From the NCBI GenBank assembly GCA_024663395.1, contig JANFAH010000001.1, forward strand, positions 4,836,001 to 4,900,000: a stretch of 64,000 bases of DNA, in the 5' to 3' direction. The position numbers were made by a program, and so were the translations under genes. Shown here in pieces: positions 9,928 to 21,207 of this stretch; position 1 is the stretch's first letter; every line of letters starts with the position of its first letter. The notes under the pieces are model-generated. The model had not been told where the DNA came from. It searched no databases and saw only the letters and a program-made list of their open reading frames with translations. Source of the DNA: Pisolithus tinctorius. Its lineage: Eukaryota; Basidiomycota; Agaricomycetes; Boletales; Pisolithaceae.

Positions 9928-11392
9928 ATGCGACGTCGACCAGCCCTAAAGCGAGCGGGTGGCTGTGCTATGGGTCACGGGTCACGACCACGGATGCAAA
10001 GCAAAACCAAACACGAGAAAGTCAGAAAGAAAATGGACAACCTGCAAGCATCGTATTGTGTCCAGAACATCGCCCTCGACCACATCCAGCAAGCCGCGAA
10101 GGCCTCATCGTCCACCCAAACCAATGACCTGTCGCAAAAAGTGCAGGACTTACCCTCTGCTGGACCATCTACCATTCCCGCCTTACTGCCTCCTAAGGAC
10201 TGCTCCGTAAATGCTATCTCTCGGTCAGAGCAGGAGCGACAGATCATCCAGCAAACTGCCGCTGGGTGCGTCGCGTGGTTTTGCCAGATCTATTCGTGAA
10301 TTTTGTTTGACTGTCCAACACAACCAGTTTTGCTGCTTGTCTTGCCGCGGACCATGCTGCAGTCTTGCACCCTGATATCGATTCTCCCTTTGCCGACCAT
10401 GCAGACGTCGTAAATAGGCTCCTTCCCTACCATATATTTCAGCAGCCCCAAGAGGACACACGCACGGTAGCCGCAAGTAGACCACCCAAGGGCAAGGAAA
10501 AGGCCAAATATGACGACATCCGCCTGGAGATCAAAGGTGGGTTTGGCGTCAGCCTGCAATCACTATACGTGTTCATTTCGGCGTGCGTTCAAGAGACCCG
10601 CTTTGCTTTGAATTGCCACCAACGGCTTAGAAAGCTACAAGAGCGTTTTAGACGAGCGCAAGTGAAAGATGGTACGGTATGTGATGATACGTCACGCTCC
10701 CATATTACCCCGAGGCTGATCGCAAATTTCAGCGTGCTTCGCCTGACCCGCAGGCGTACACTCTCATACAGGCCGTTCTGGAGGTTGAAAGAGCAGAAAC
10801 GGCTGCCGTGAGTTCCGAGCTGCGGAGTGCACGGAATGAATTGGATGCCATCCAGAGGGAAAAACGTGCCGCGTCGCAGCCCACTGTGACCAAATTTCGG
10901 TCCACATATTACCCCCAGGGATCCGCTCCATCACAGTACTACCGATCGTATGCATACGCATATACTCAACCGTACAGCGCCAGTATTCCCGGCGCAACGA
11001 CGTCTACATTTTACACTACGCCTCCTGCCCGATCGACGACTGCTCCGGCGACGGCATCAGGTGCACCTAGTTATGTGTCGTCAGGCGGGGCCATACCAGT
11101 CCAATTACCCGTCACGTCGCTTTCTGCTTTGCATGCCCTGGGTATCGTTCCCATTCCAGCCGCCTCGCTACCACCTCCGGATCAGCCACAACCAGCGGCA
11201 GTCCTAAAGGGATCGACGTCTAATGGAACGATGTTAAGCCTCGACATCAACGTGTCTCTATTGCAGTCGTCGCAAATGAGTGGGTTGGCGCTGTTGTTGA
11301 ATTCATTGATGTCGAGAGGGGGGAGTTCCGGCCAGGCGAGCGCAGCAGCTGGCAGTTCGGGGCAAGCCGCTGCTTCACAACCACAAACTTAA
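9928..11392 (+). CDS. GLTSCR1-domain protein (SWI/SNF-associated type)
   Basis: Introns 10266-10327, 10537-10593 and 10677-10732 join four exons. The central part is recognisable as the GLTSCR1 (BICRA/BICRAL) conserved domain: DHAAVLHPDIDSPFADHADV, RLLPYHIFQQP, then after an intron NCHQRLRKLQERFRRAQ. The rest is tyrosine-, serine-, proline- and alanine-rich (SQYYRSYAYAYTQPY) and probably disordered, ending in a Gly/Ser/Ala/Gln tail. In animals this domain defines the non-canonical GBAF/ncBAF chromatin remodeller subunit; a similar job in this fungus is an inference. The start is uncertain: ATG codons at 9928 and 10033 (MDNLQASYCVQN) are both in frame, and the first lies only 37 bases after the TSR3 stop codon. 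Confidence 0.75.
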
Positions 11393-11491
11393 TTGCTGTA
11401 GAATATCAAGATACTCATGTATTGTCTGGCTAATCCGTAGGTAGATATTACGAACACACGAAACAGGGATCGTTGCAAGGACGTCTTCCAC

Positions 11492-12853
11492 CTAAGAAAA
11501 TGCACCAGATACACATCCCAGCATAGTTAACCACCAAGCCCGGTACAATGCAACCCAGCCTTCCTCCTCAACTATCGTCTTAGCGCAATCAATCAAGCCA
11601 GTGTATGGTGCTCGGTCTGTTCTCAGCCTGATCGCCGAGATGAGCTGTTTGCATGGAGGTATTTGGCGAGTAGACCTACCCAATGACATCTTCGTTGGCA
11701 CCTGCATACTCTGTGACGCCTTCGGTGTCGCTGCCCTCCTGTGAGACGGAGTTATATTCCGCTGAGGCGTGATTCCTTTGTATCGCAAGTCGTATAGAGA
11801 TAACCTCAAGCGGGGTAAGCACCGCGGTACTAGCGAGGGCCAGGACGAAAAACAGAGATAATCTCAGAAGGGATACGTCATGCCATCCGGCCTGTGCTGC
11901 TAGTTCGGGGAGGATCAGGTGACGGATGGACCGCAGAATGAGAATGACGTAGGAAATGTGCGCGACCTGGGCAGCGAGGAGGCCCGGAGTAAGGTAAATA
12001 ATCCATGGGCGGCGGCGTTCTGTGGGGGTAAGTAGAATGCGGCAGGAATATGCTGCGTTGAACCAAGGGAGCTTGTGGGGAGTTGTAATGGCCCTGAAAG
12101 TGAAGTTGAGGAGATACGTTAGATATGGGTAGAGGGTAAGCTTGCCTGTCTGTGATGACGGTTTGGGGTAGGGAAAGTAGCATCGCAAAGATACTGTAAA
12201 ATAAAGTTCCGAGGATGCCAGCGGAGGGGGCGGTGTATGGACGGTGACGGATACTGTTGTCATCCAGGAATACGATGAGGAAGGCGGTGATGATTAGAGA
12301 AGATATCAAGGTTGGCACTATGCGAGGGTGAGGTCACATCAATCAGCCCGAGCGAACGGTGGACGCACTGAGGCCCTTATAGAGGCCAGACCAGCCCTAT
12401 GGGTGTGATGGGTACCTGACTAACAAGACTTGGGTGAGGAGACGTACTTCGATGTCATATACTCTCTTGAGCATGGCGAAGAAGGACGAGATGACTGGAC
12501 CGGTGTGTGGTTGTACGTCGCCCTCGGGGTCGAGCTGGAGACCCTTGGGGTTGTAGTTAGCCCTGAAACGCACGATGGCGCCCGTGAGTGGAACAATGAT
12601 GGCCAATGAAATGGCGAGGGACGCTGTGAGCACGATCATGTCGAATAAGCCAAGCATGATGACACGACGACGAGGAGAGGCACTGGGCTTGAGTGGTGCT
12701 TGTCTGCAGGAGTACTGCGCAGTGCGGGGCCACGGCATCTGCCTTTGGATTGGACAAATGGCGTCTAAACAGAGCCCGCTCTGCTCTTGACTTCGTACCA
12801 CCACCATCTCCACCAAGCACTTGGTAGGTGGGTTTTTCTGAGTTGACTACCAT
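11492..12853 (-). CDS. Mitochondrial-carrier-like multi-pass membrane protein
   Basis: Spliced reading gives LTASLAISLAIIVPLTGAIV, FRANYNPKGLQLDPEGD, a carrier-type segment DIEGWSGLYKGLMPTLISS, TPHKLPWFNAAYSCRILL, TPTERRRPWIIYLTPGLLA, TPLEVISIRLAIQRNHAS and, in the last exon, DCAKTIVEEEGWVALYRAW. The GLYKG and P-x-E-x-x-x-x-R elements are those of the SLC25 mitochondrial carrier fold, although only part of the signature repeats is preserved. This looks like a fungal-specific carrier-like protein with about six hydrophobic segments; the substrate is unknown. One intron (12145-12094) uses a GC donor. The last intron separates NEDVIG from the C-terminal carrier segment. The first exon is not settled: the frame with the transmembrane segment extends to about 12810, while an ATG at 12853 is in another frame. 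Confidence 0.75.
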
Positions 12854-13545
12854 TGCGATTGTCGCGATATACTACTTCTCTACCGTCATCGCGTTATATA
12901 CCGTAGACGATGGCTTTTTTTGCCTTCTTTCTTTTCTTTTTTGCCTCACTTTTCACGGACGATGACCGTCAAACGTGTTCGTCTGGTGGGTTTGACGGGT
13001 TCAAGCCCAGCTATTTGTTTCGCCGGAATCTTCCGACTGCTAGTATTCGCTAATAAGCAGCATTAATTTGGGTACTTGTCTTGAAAAATTGGAACAGCTG
13101 TATCTTCCCTCTTCAAGTGATGCAGCCGTCGTCTGCTACATAGGTGCGCCAGTGTCTGATGGCTTGTGGGATTTTTTTTGACTGACGAGCAACCTCCACC
13201 GTTGCGGGTGTCATGCTTTAGACTCGACTTTTATTTGATTACTCTTCTAGTGTGATTCGTTCGCCGTCAATCGGCAGGCGTCCAGTCTATTGGCCCTCGT
13301 CCTCCTATCCTGCAGTTGTGAGCCCGGGCTGGGCTGGTCGCCTATGCCAACGCTATCGAGGGACGATCCGCTATCGCTTCCTATATGCTTTCTATCTTGT
13401 AACATGTGTCGCTCTGGCCATAGATGTCGAAGCTTTCGCCCTCCATTCCTCCATGCTACCAGCTATGCAATGATTTAAAATGTGTATTTCGAAGGGTTCG
13501 TCTTTTACCGCTCGCCCATGCGAAATCATCCCTCTCCTTTCAGTA
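12854..13545. other. Intergenic region, left part, no gene seen
   Basis: Part of the longest intergenic stretch of the window (12854-14516), lying between two divergently transcribed genes. It includes a strong T/C-rich tract at about 12911-12952 and another short T-run at 13170-13177. No open frame shows codon structure, splice partners or motifs that I can support. Confidence 0.55.
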
Positions 13546-14156
13546 ACACCGAGAGTTTCGAGATGCGCGCTGTGTTAACAACCACCCCCTGCTCTCTGTC
13601 AAAACCACCAAATTGTCTTTTCATCCTAATTCCCCACCGGTAATGCAAAGGTTGTCTACCTCCCAGTCCCTTGTTGCACAACATTTTTGTCCACCATGAC
13701 ACTGAGAGTTTCCAGATACGCTTTGTACTGCAACAATATCCCCCGTTCTGTCGAAACTACTAAACCTTGCCTTCATCCCGACCCAATGCAAAGGTTGTCT
13801 ATTTTTCAGTTCCTTGTTGCACAACCTTTTTGCCCGCCATGATACCGGGGGTTTCGCGATGCGCTCTACACTCCACCGACCTCTCCGCTTTCTGCCGAGG
13901 CGAGCAAATCGTCCTTTCACCCCAACTCCCGCTACCAGTAATGCAAAGGTTGTCTGCCTTTCGGTCTCTCGTTGCACAGTCTTTTTGTCCACCCATGACG
14001 CCGGAGGTTTCAAGATATGCCTTGTCTCGCCAGCAACCTTCCTGCACTGTCAAAACGACCAACCGTGCGTTCATTCCTAACCTGCTACCGATGTTGGAGG
14101 TTGTCTGCTTTTCTGTCCCTTGTTGTACACCCTTTTTGTCCACCATGACCTCATGT
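13546..14156. repeat. Degenerate tandem repeat, unit about 143-155 bp, about four copies
   Basis: The motif ggttgtct occurs at 13650, 13793, 13948 and 14099, each time followed by a t/c-rich stretch, a TTGTTGCAC-like or TTGTTGTAC block, then TTTTTGTCCACCATGA or a close variant. A second landmark, gagagtttcgagatgcgc and variants, occurs at 13551 and 13704, with weaker forms in the third and fourth units (gggggtttcgcgatgcgc at about 13853). Spacing is 143, 155 and 151 bases, so the copies have diverged in sequence and length. Both strands give open frames across it, but they shift frame between copies, so I treat it as non-coding minisatellite-like sequence. Confidence 0.85.
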
Positions 14157-14516
14157 ACAGTAGCTACAAGTAAAATATAATTTTTTCGTGCCACACTGCA
14201 TTGACTCTCCGACGTCCTTATTGCTACGACCACCTTGGGCTCGTTGCACCCCCTCCTCGTCACCCTCAGACCGGGGCCGACACTCCACATCCCTTATATA
14301 CCTGTTGGCGACATCGACCATGGCTACAGAGGGCGACGTTGAGACTAATAGAGTCAGTTTTCGTATGGGTTGCAACGTTTTTGTCTGTTTTCTCATTAGC
14401 GCCCGTTATCTTCGTCGTACCAGAAAGCTGCCCTAGACGGACTAAGGTTCCGCAAAACGACGCGACGGGATCCGTCTGATGTTGGAAGTTTTCAGCCTGA
14501 GCTCAACACCATCCCA
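14157..14516. promoter_or_regulatory. Upstream region of the FUN30 gene
   Basis: 360 bases between the tandem repeat and the predicted start of the FUN30-type gene. A possible alternative start (ATG at 14479) is in a different frame. No separate gene is supported; promoter and 5' UTR content is inferred from position. Confidence 0.4.
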
Positions 14517-17500
14517 ATGCGTTCTTTGCCAGCACAGTCGAGAGATGCTTCATCCACCTTTCGCTACCACCCACCTGCCACACCGTCCACCACCGCAACG
14601 GTACTCGTTCCCAACTCAAGCCCTCTCTCTGCAGACAACCACTACCAGCAGCCATCCTATCCACATCAACAGAGAAGCGCATACGAGTCGTCCTCGGCGC
14701 CAGGCCTTAGCCATTATTCCTCGTGGAATTTTGCAAACCAGCCCACCGCTCTCGATCCCCTGTCTTCCTCCAGCGGCTTCCTCAACGGCGGCCTGCCTGT
14801 CCCCGCTCACGCGTCTTTTACGCGTCATCAAGCAGGTGATACCCGGAGATTATCGGACGTTGATGGGTTTGCGGACGACGGTCCTCCTAGGAAGCGGATT
14901 AACCGTGGCGACCACCTCCAGTTGCCTGGTGAGCGCACGCCTGGGCAATCCAACGTGCTCGTGCCCGACTCCCCAGATATACAACGGCCTAGCTACAGAC
15001 GGAAGGTAAACGCGGAGTCAGCTTCGTCAGATGACTCGTTACCGGATATTCGACATTCGTTGGGCACGCCTCCCCCAGGGAGGTCGCGCATCGTGCGAGG
15101 GCAGCGCCCTGGTTTCTCCGAAGTTACTGCGCAGAAGGAAATGACGCAGAGCAAGGATGCTTTCACCAAATTCAAAATATTGAATCCAGAGCGAGATCCC
15201 GTGCTCGTGCAAGCCGCATGGGTCCAAGCTGGGGGAGATATCAAGAAGGCAACCGACCTGTTACACGATCCGTCATGGAAACCTCCGCCTCCCGTTCGTC
15301 GACAGAGTCCATCCATGCTAGTTTCTGACGTTCCCAACGAGACTGGTCGGGTGGCCGAAGTAGATGAAGCCACCAAGGCATCCCGCGCCGCTATGAAAGA
15401 GAAAGCAAAGAAATCGTCGATATATGCTAACAGAGTCGTCCTCGATATCACACCAACCACTCCCATAGCCTCAACTTCCTTTGTAGCCTCTCCCATGTCG
15501 CCATCTACTCCCCTGATCAAACCTCCCCGACGGAGACGCTTGAACGCTGCACTCATGTCAGATTCAGAGGAGTCAGATACTGATAGCCGCTCTTATTCAA
15601 AGCGACTGCCTGTTGAGAGGAGCGCGTTCGACTACTTCAATACAGCCAAATCGGATGCGCTTCAAGAGTTGACTGGTGCGTCCTCTATCCCCTTACTTAC
15701 GTATCGTTCTCACCTTGCACCCCAGGTTGCACTCCAGAGCAAGCTGGGGTAATTGTGTCATTACGACCATTCTGCTCCGTCGATGACCTCATCATCAAAC
15801 TTGGTCAGGGCAAAAAGAAGGCAGGACCAGCCGGCATTAGCCCTCGAATATTCGAAGATTGTCAAACGGTGCTGAGTGGCTATGGCGCTGTGGACAATGT
15901 ACTTGAGAAGTGTGAACGCATTGGAGCGAGTTTGCGTGCTGCTATTGCTTCGTGGGGTTCTGAAGATGACGATAGGAAAGGCAAAGGCAAAGAAGACTTT
16001 ACTCTGGGTGAAGTTGAGGATGGCTCATTGAGCTTACACTCATTGGATGTGGTCAAGGGTAATGCATCGAAGCAATATATTGCAACGCAGCCGGCAATGC
16101 TGCCAGACGGAGTGACTCTAAAGGAATACCAGTTGTTGGGTGTCAACTGGCTATACCTCCTCTATATGAGAGAGTACAGTTGCATACTTGCAGATGAGAT
16201 GGGTATGTAGTTTTTTCTTCTTCCTGTTAGTGCTGGCTTATCGAGGAGACGTTTAGGTCTGGGTAAAACCATCCAAGTGATTAGCTTTTTCGCACATATG
16301 AAGGAGAGAGGGAACGTCGGCCCTCACCTTATTGTTGTACCGTATGTCTGGTACTTGGTTATCGTTCCACTGTTTTCTCACCTCATGCCTCAGATCTTCT
16401 ACACTGGAGAACTGGTGTAGAGAATTTGCACGTTTCGCACCATCTATATCCATCCAGACGTATTATGCCGGAAAAGAAGACCGTCCAGCACTTCGACAAA
16501 CCCTTCTTGATACACAGCGCCGTCGTAGCAAGAATGGTACTGGCTGGGAGGTTCTCATCACCACGTATAATCTAGCACAAGGTGATGAGCGGGACCGCAA
16601 ATTCTTCAGGAAAATGGAATGGGACGTAAGTTCCTGCACACTTACCGGCTCCGACCTTGTCAATTGAGTCTTCGTCTTCTCAGAGCATCGTTTTCGATGA
16701 GGGTCACGTTCTGAAGAACTTCCAGTCACAACGGTACCAGGCACTGCTCAAGTTCGAGGCTAGGTGGCGCCTCCTCCTTACCGGCACCCCACTGCAGAAT
16801 AACTTACAAGAACTTGTGGTAGGTAGAATGCCTGACATCTCTTCGGTAAACAATCCTTGACCTCTTATTAGTCTCTTCTTAACTTCATCTTACCCAATCT
16901 GCTTGGCGACGCCATGGACTCCCTGCGAGCCATATTCAAGACCAAAGGTGATGCCAAGGTCACCTTACTATCACAAGAGCGCGTATCGAGAGCAAAGAAG
17001 ATGATGACACCCTTTGTCCTGCGACGACGAAAAGACCAGGTACTTCACGACCTCCCTCTGAAAGTGGAACGAGTAGAGTGGTGTGAGATGACGGATCTCC
17101 AACGATCTATTTACGAAGACGCGCTGCAGCGTTCCAGGAAGACCATTTTGGAGGTAGAGTCCAAAACACCGAGCACCTCAGGTGCTTCAACACCGAACTT
17201 AGCCGGGAAGCCTGCGAAGAAACCCAAAGGAACTCGCCCGAAGGACAAATATGCCGAGAACAGTTCCAATGTGCTCATGGATCTGCGGAAGGCGGCTTCG
17301 CACCCCATGCTCTTTAGAAAGCTCTTCACGGACCAAATTTTAACTTCAATGACGAAAATCTTGCTCAAGGAACCTGACTTTAAAAAACGAGGTGCCGTAT
17401 TCGAGTATGTCAAGGAAGACATGGAGGTCATGACAGATGCCGAGTTGCAATTCTTCTGCCAAGGTTACAAGGTATAGAACTGTTTGTATCGAAGTGAGAA

Positions 17501-18253
17501 CCTCTGCACTGACACCCGATCAGTCCACTCGCAAGTTCCTTCAAGACGAGACATGCTACCTCAACTCTGGCAAGGTTATGGTGTTGCTGAAGCTGCTAGA
17601 GGCTTATACTGCTCAAAAACGCAAGGTTTTGATATTTTCTCAGGTCAGTTACTTGTGCCGCACGTCGCATCATCTATTCTGAAACCCGTAGCTAGTTCAC
17701 TCAAATCTTGGATATCCTTCAAGCTATCCTGAAGCTCAAAAATATCAAATATCTGATATTGACAGGATCAACCGCGGTAGACGTCCGACAATCATTAGTT
17801 GACGAATTCACTGAGGATGAATCGATACCTGTGTTTCTCTTGTCGACCAAGGCTGGGGGAATGGGGATCAATCTTACAGCTGCGAGCGTGGTCATCATGT
17901 GTGTCATGGTCATTGTTTTTTATTTCCAGTTTTGATCGTTGACATCCCGCAGGTTTGACCAAGACTTTAATCCCCACAATGACCGGCAGGCTCAGGACCG
18001 TGCCTACCGCATTGGCCAAAAGCGTGATGTCGAGGTAGTAAAATTGATCACGCGGGGTACGATCGAGGAGGACATGTTACGTTTAGGCGAAACCAAGCTG
18101 GCACTGGACGAAGCTGTGGCTGGTGAGGGTGAGGACGGCGATGGTGACAAGGGGGAGAGCACGCAAGAAAAGGAGATGAAGATGTCATTGATGAACGTAC
18201 TGAGGAAACAGCTGGAGCAACAGGATTCTGTGGCGCCTCTACCTACTGCATAA
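14517..18253 (+). CDS. FUN30: SNF2-family chromatin remodeller FUN30/SMARCAD1 (Fft-type)
   Basis: Nine exons by codon phase. Exon 1 encodes a disordered Ser/Pro-rich N-terminus followed by a CUE-like helical segment (about residues 200-260: [31 protein letters not shown]). The ATPase core holds [29 protein letters not shown] (Walker A, split by an intron), the DEGH box in [18 protein letters not shown], and [24 protein letters not shown] instead of DEAH is characteristic of the Fun30/Etl1/SMARCAD1 subfamily. The helicase C lobe has [30 protein letters not shown], and [18 protein letters not shown]. The end, [16 protein letters not shown], matches the family. Fun30 slides or exchanges nucleosomes, promotes DNA end resection and maintains silent chromatin. 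The seven spliced junctions I checked restore unbroken motifs. Confidence 0.95.
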
Positions 18254-18400
18254 TCGGAGGCATCGAGCAGAGGGTAATGTGAGGGACATACGGGCTAATT
18301 TTCCTGATAATGCTGTAATGTAGCTATACCATCGAGCATTTAGACATCCAGATCTATCCACGGACAAGCGAGGCACTTTGGTTTGTGGTGGGATTTTGCA

Positions 18401-19159
18401 TTAGGCAAAGACAGATAAACCGCGAACCATGCGATCCACGCTGGCTCGGAAATACTCATTATCGATGCCCTGTTCCCTCGAGTCCATTGGAACAAGAGGG
18501 TTTCGAGCGACGTAGTCCACGAACGGCCCGCTGTAGATCTGCCGCAAGACGAACCGCAGGCCGTCGGTGGACGGATCACTTAACATAATAAATTTGTACC
18601 CCGACAGCGTCTCGTAGAGATGTAGTTTGTATGTCGACGTGCGAAAACTCGTGAAGTGTTCATCTCTACATTGTGTGTTTTAAAAAACAACATGACTTAG
18701 ACCCCCCTAGCATTAAGAACAACGAGCAGCACACACCTCCCAGAAAGTTTTTTGATCATATTCCGTAGTGAAAGTATGACACCATAAACAAGCTTCGCCT
18801 CTTCATCGAACGTGAGTGTGTTGACCCCGGGCCTAACGGTTGCTGTTGGCGGTGCTGTGCCAGCTGAAGGGTCTTCGCCGATAGCAACGACAGCACCAGT
18901 GGTGGATACGAGAGTATTCCTTGGACTACTAAATGTCGAAGGAGCAGCAGTGGTGCCGCTATCAACCTGTCGTGGAGCAACAGCACGAGACACGGCCTTC
19001 AAAAGCCCACCCTCCATGGCCGGCCTCGTCTGCTTGGTACGGTGCCAGTCATGATAATATACGCAGGCACAATGTCTGTGCGCAGAGATGATGAATCCAG
19101 TAGGAGCGGAAATCTCAGACGACATACCTATCGAAAATGTAGAGACTATAGATCGTCAT
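18401..19159 (-). CDS. BET5: TRAPP complex subunit BET5 (TRAPPC1)
   Basis: Exon 1 (19159-19128) encodes MTIYSLYIFDR, then an intron, then HCACVYYHDWHRTK. The middle has DEEAKLVYGVILSLRNMIKKLSG, another intron, and the final exon TSTYKLHLYETLSGYKFIML, SDPSTDGLRFVLRQIYSGPF and DYVARNPLV. This is the longin-like fold of Bet5/TRAPPC1, a core subunit of the TRAPP complexes that activate Rab1/Ypt1 in ER-Golgi traffic. About 60 residues rich in Pro, Thr, Ala and Ser separate the first strands from the DEEAKLVYG helix; many Bet5 proteins are near 145-160 residues, so this insertion makes the protein longer (about 210). The gene is convergent with FUN30. Confidence 0.93.
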
Positions 19160-19408
19160 CTCCTAATACACCTTGTCGTACTAATCTGTTATCGTTGCAA
19201 CTTCGTCACATTACATCATCGTCCCAGGGAGATACGAAACCTTCTAACACCACATGTACAACGTTGCCACGAAACCTCAAGGAACATCAAGCCATCGTGC
19301 CGGCAGTGACTAGTGATGATTGAGTATATCAGCTAATTTAGCAAACTACTGAGGCGCTATTCCAAGCCAGAGGCACTGGAAGAAACCCTGGAAATCAACC
19401 AACAGAAT

Positions 19409-20985
19409 TCAGGTCGACGTGCAGTACTGCGGTGAGCCATCACGACTAGGTATTTCCATGAAGATGGGAGCAAACGGTTTCATGTTCTCTTCTGCTTCAA
19501 CTGAGCGATGGGCAGCCGGTATATAGGCTGAGTGAAATATTCCCTTGTTCTTCCCCATCGTTCCTGATCTTCCTCGCTGTCGACTTGGACAGAGCTCCAA
19601 CGAACTTCTGCTCCGATGTCGGACAAATGGCACTCCGACACCCGTGAATAAACATCATAAAAAAGGGCGTCTAAGGTAGAGAGTCAATCAATAGCACCGC
19701 GCAAGTTGCGTACAGACTTACTGGTTGCTCCGAGGCCATTAAAGAAACTAAATCGCCCCTCAGGACCTGCCATCAGGTCGGGCAATAGCTTGAAAAACTT
19801 GTGAAGTTCTGCCCTGAGGTATGTAGTCAACTTTGAAATGCATGCCATCCAGCACCTCTCACCCTGGTAACCTTCCGCGAAAGTATCGTTATAGACAACA
19901 TCAAATTTTCCGAGATCGCGGAATTCTTTGCTTTGAATGACGTCTTGCCACTTGCCTGCCATAACTTTGACCCCTGGCTTGCCGTGCCACCCTCGCTCTC
20001 GCATGTGCGCCAGTACATCTGGGTGGGCTTCTATTATGACATGCAGGGAAGGAGGTTCGGATAGTTCTTGTAGTAATGTGTCGATCTGCTCGCGGGTTAG
20101 TGCAATATGAGGGACGGGTATGATGCGGAACCGTCTGTGCTGACAATTCCAAGGCCAAATCCCACGTTAAGGATGCGAAGCCCCTCCTTGAACCTCGGGT
20201 GGTTGGAACACAACTCGTCCACAGTCTTGCACACTGAGCGCTACCATGTTCAGCTTGGTTCATGCGCTCAGATACAATGCAATCACTGACTGATCTCCCG
20301 CTCCCAACCCATCATGACACCGATCTCCGTGTCATCCTTGAACTTGAGAAGACAATTTTCTTGGCCATTTGCATCAGTGGTATATTGTAAACGCGAGGCA
20401 AGAAACTTGTCGTTTGATCCGGCTGCAGTATTGTCCTCACTGTCGATCACGAGCGTCGACGCAGATTGCACAAGTGATGAGCGCGAGGACAACACTGCAA
20501 GCAATAGCTCTGACACAAGTTCGGTCAGTAACACGGCGATCATACGTAGACAGCCCATGTACCTGCGCGGATGCCCGCATCGCGGATAAGCTTGTAGCAC
20601 TCCTCATTATTCATGGATAGGGCAATATCACCCGCCGTGTTTCCAAGGTCGTCCACTGGTGGCAGCCCCGCGAGTGAATTCCATACACCAGAATCAGACC
20701 AATGTCCGACTTGCCTGCATTCCAGACTGCGCCTTCGGCCAGGAACATCTTTACCAGCTGCTCGCTCCCAACATACGCTGCGGCATGCAAAGGCGAGATA
20801 CCTTCATTGTCCTGGAACCACAAAGGAGCGCCTGCGTCGATAAGATCCTGGATATTTGTAAGGGGTTCCTTCTCTAGTACAGCTTGGATCAACGTGGTGC
20901 CCAGTTCAGTCAGCGTGTTGATTTCTTCAATGTCTTCAGCAGAAACCTCGCTGCTGACTGGGTCTGCTTGCGAATCGTCAGGCAT
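19409..20985 (-). CDS. RMT2: Protein arginine N5-methyltransferase RMT2
   Basis: The N-terminus (MPDDSQADPVSSEVSAED) leads into an ankyrin region: DLIDAGAPLWFQDNEGISPL then LHAAAYVGSEQLVKMFLAEG. After further exons come KDDTEIGVMMGWEREI, LRILNVGFGLGIVS (SAM motif I), LHVIIEAHPDVLAHMRERGW, FDVVYNDTFAEGYQ, LHKFFKLLPDLMAGPEG and RFSFFNGLGAT. The last exon holds GIFHSAYIPAAHRS. Rmt2 methylates the delta nitrogen of an arginine in ribosomal protein L12 and is found mainly in fungi and plants. Ankyrin repeats plus a seven-beta-strand methyltransferase domain are the expected domain order. At least four introns interrupt the frame; those between the ankyrin and catalytic parts were placed only by motif continuity. 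Confidence 0.92.
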
Positions 20986-21207
20986 TTGGCTCTTGATACT
21001 ACACCTGAAGAAGGGTAGTGTAGCTTATTAAAGAGGGCCAGCGCCGGGACATGATGATCTCGGCAAAACGCTCAGATTAGATCAAACCATAATATGACAT
21101 TCGTATAAGACTGGCAATCAAGACGCTCAAATTTCATCGCCCTTATCACTACGCCAATGGCCAACGTTCGATGCATGCACCGGACAGTTAAATAGTAGAA
21201 CATGATC

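Noticed and set aside
12955..13010. tRNA-like B-box sequence (gacgggttcaagcccagc)
   Set aside because: The bases around it do not form a T-stem or an acceptor stem, and no matching A-box is present upstream.
13621..14290. Open frames of 130-163 residues on the minus strand across the tandem repeat
   Set aside because: They change frame from one repeat copy to the next and share no motif with known proteins; open only because the repeat unit happens to lack stops in that frame.
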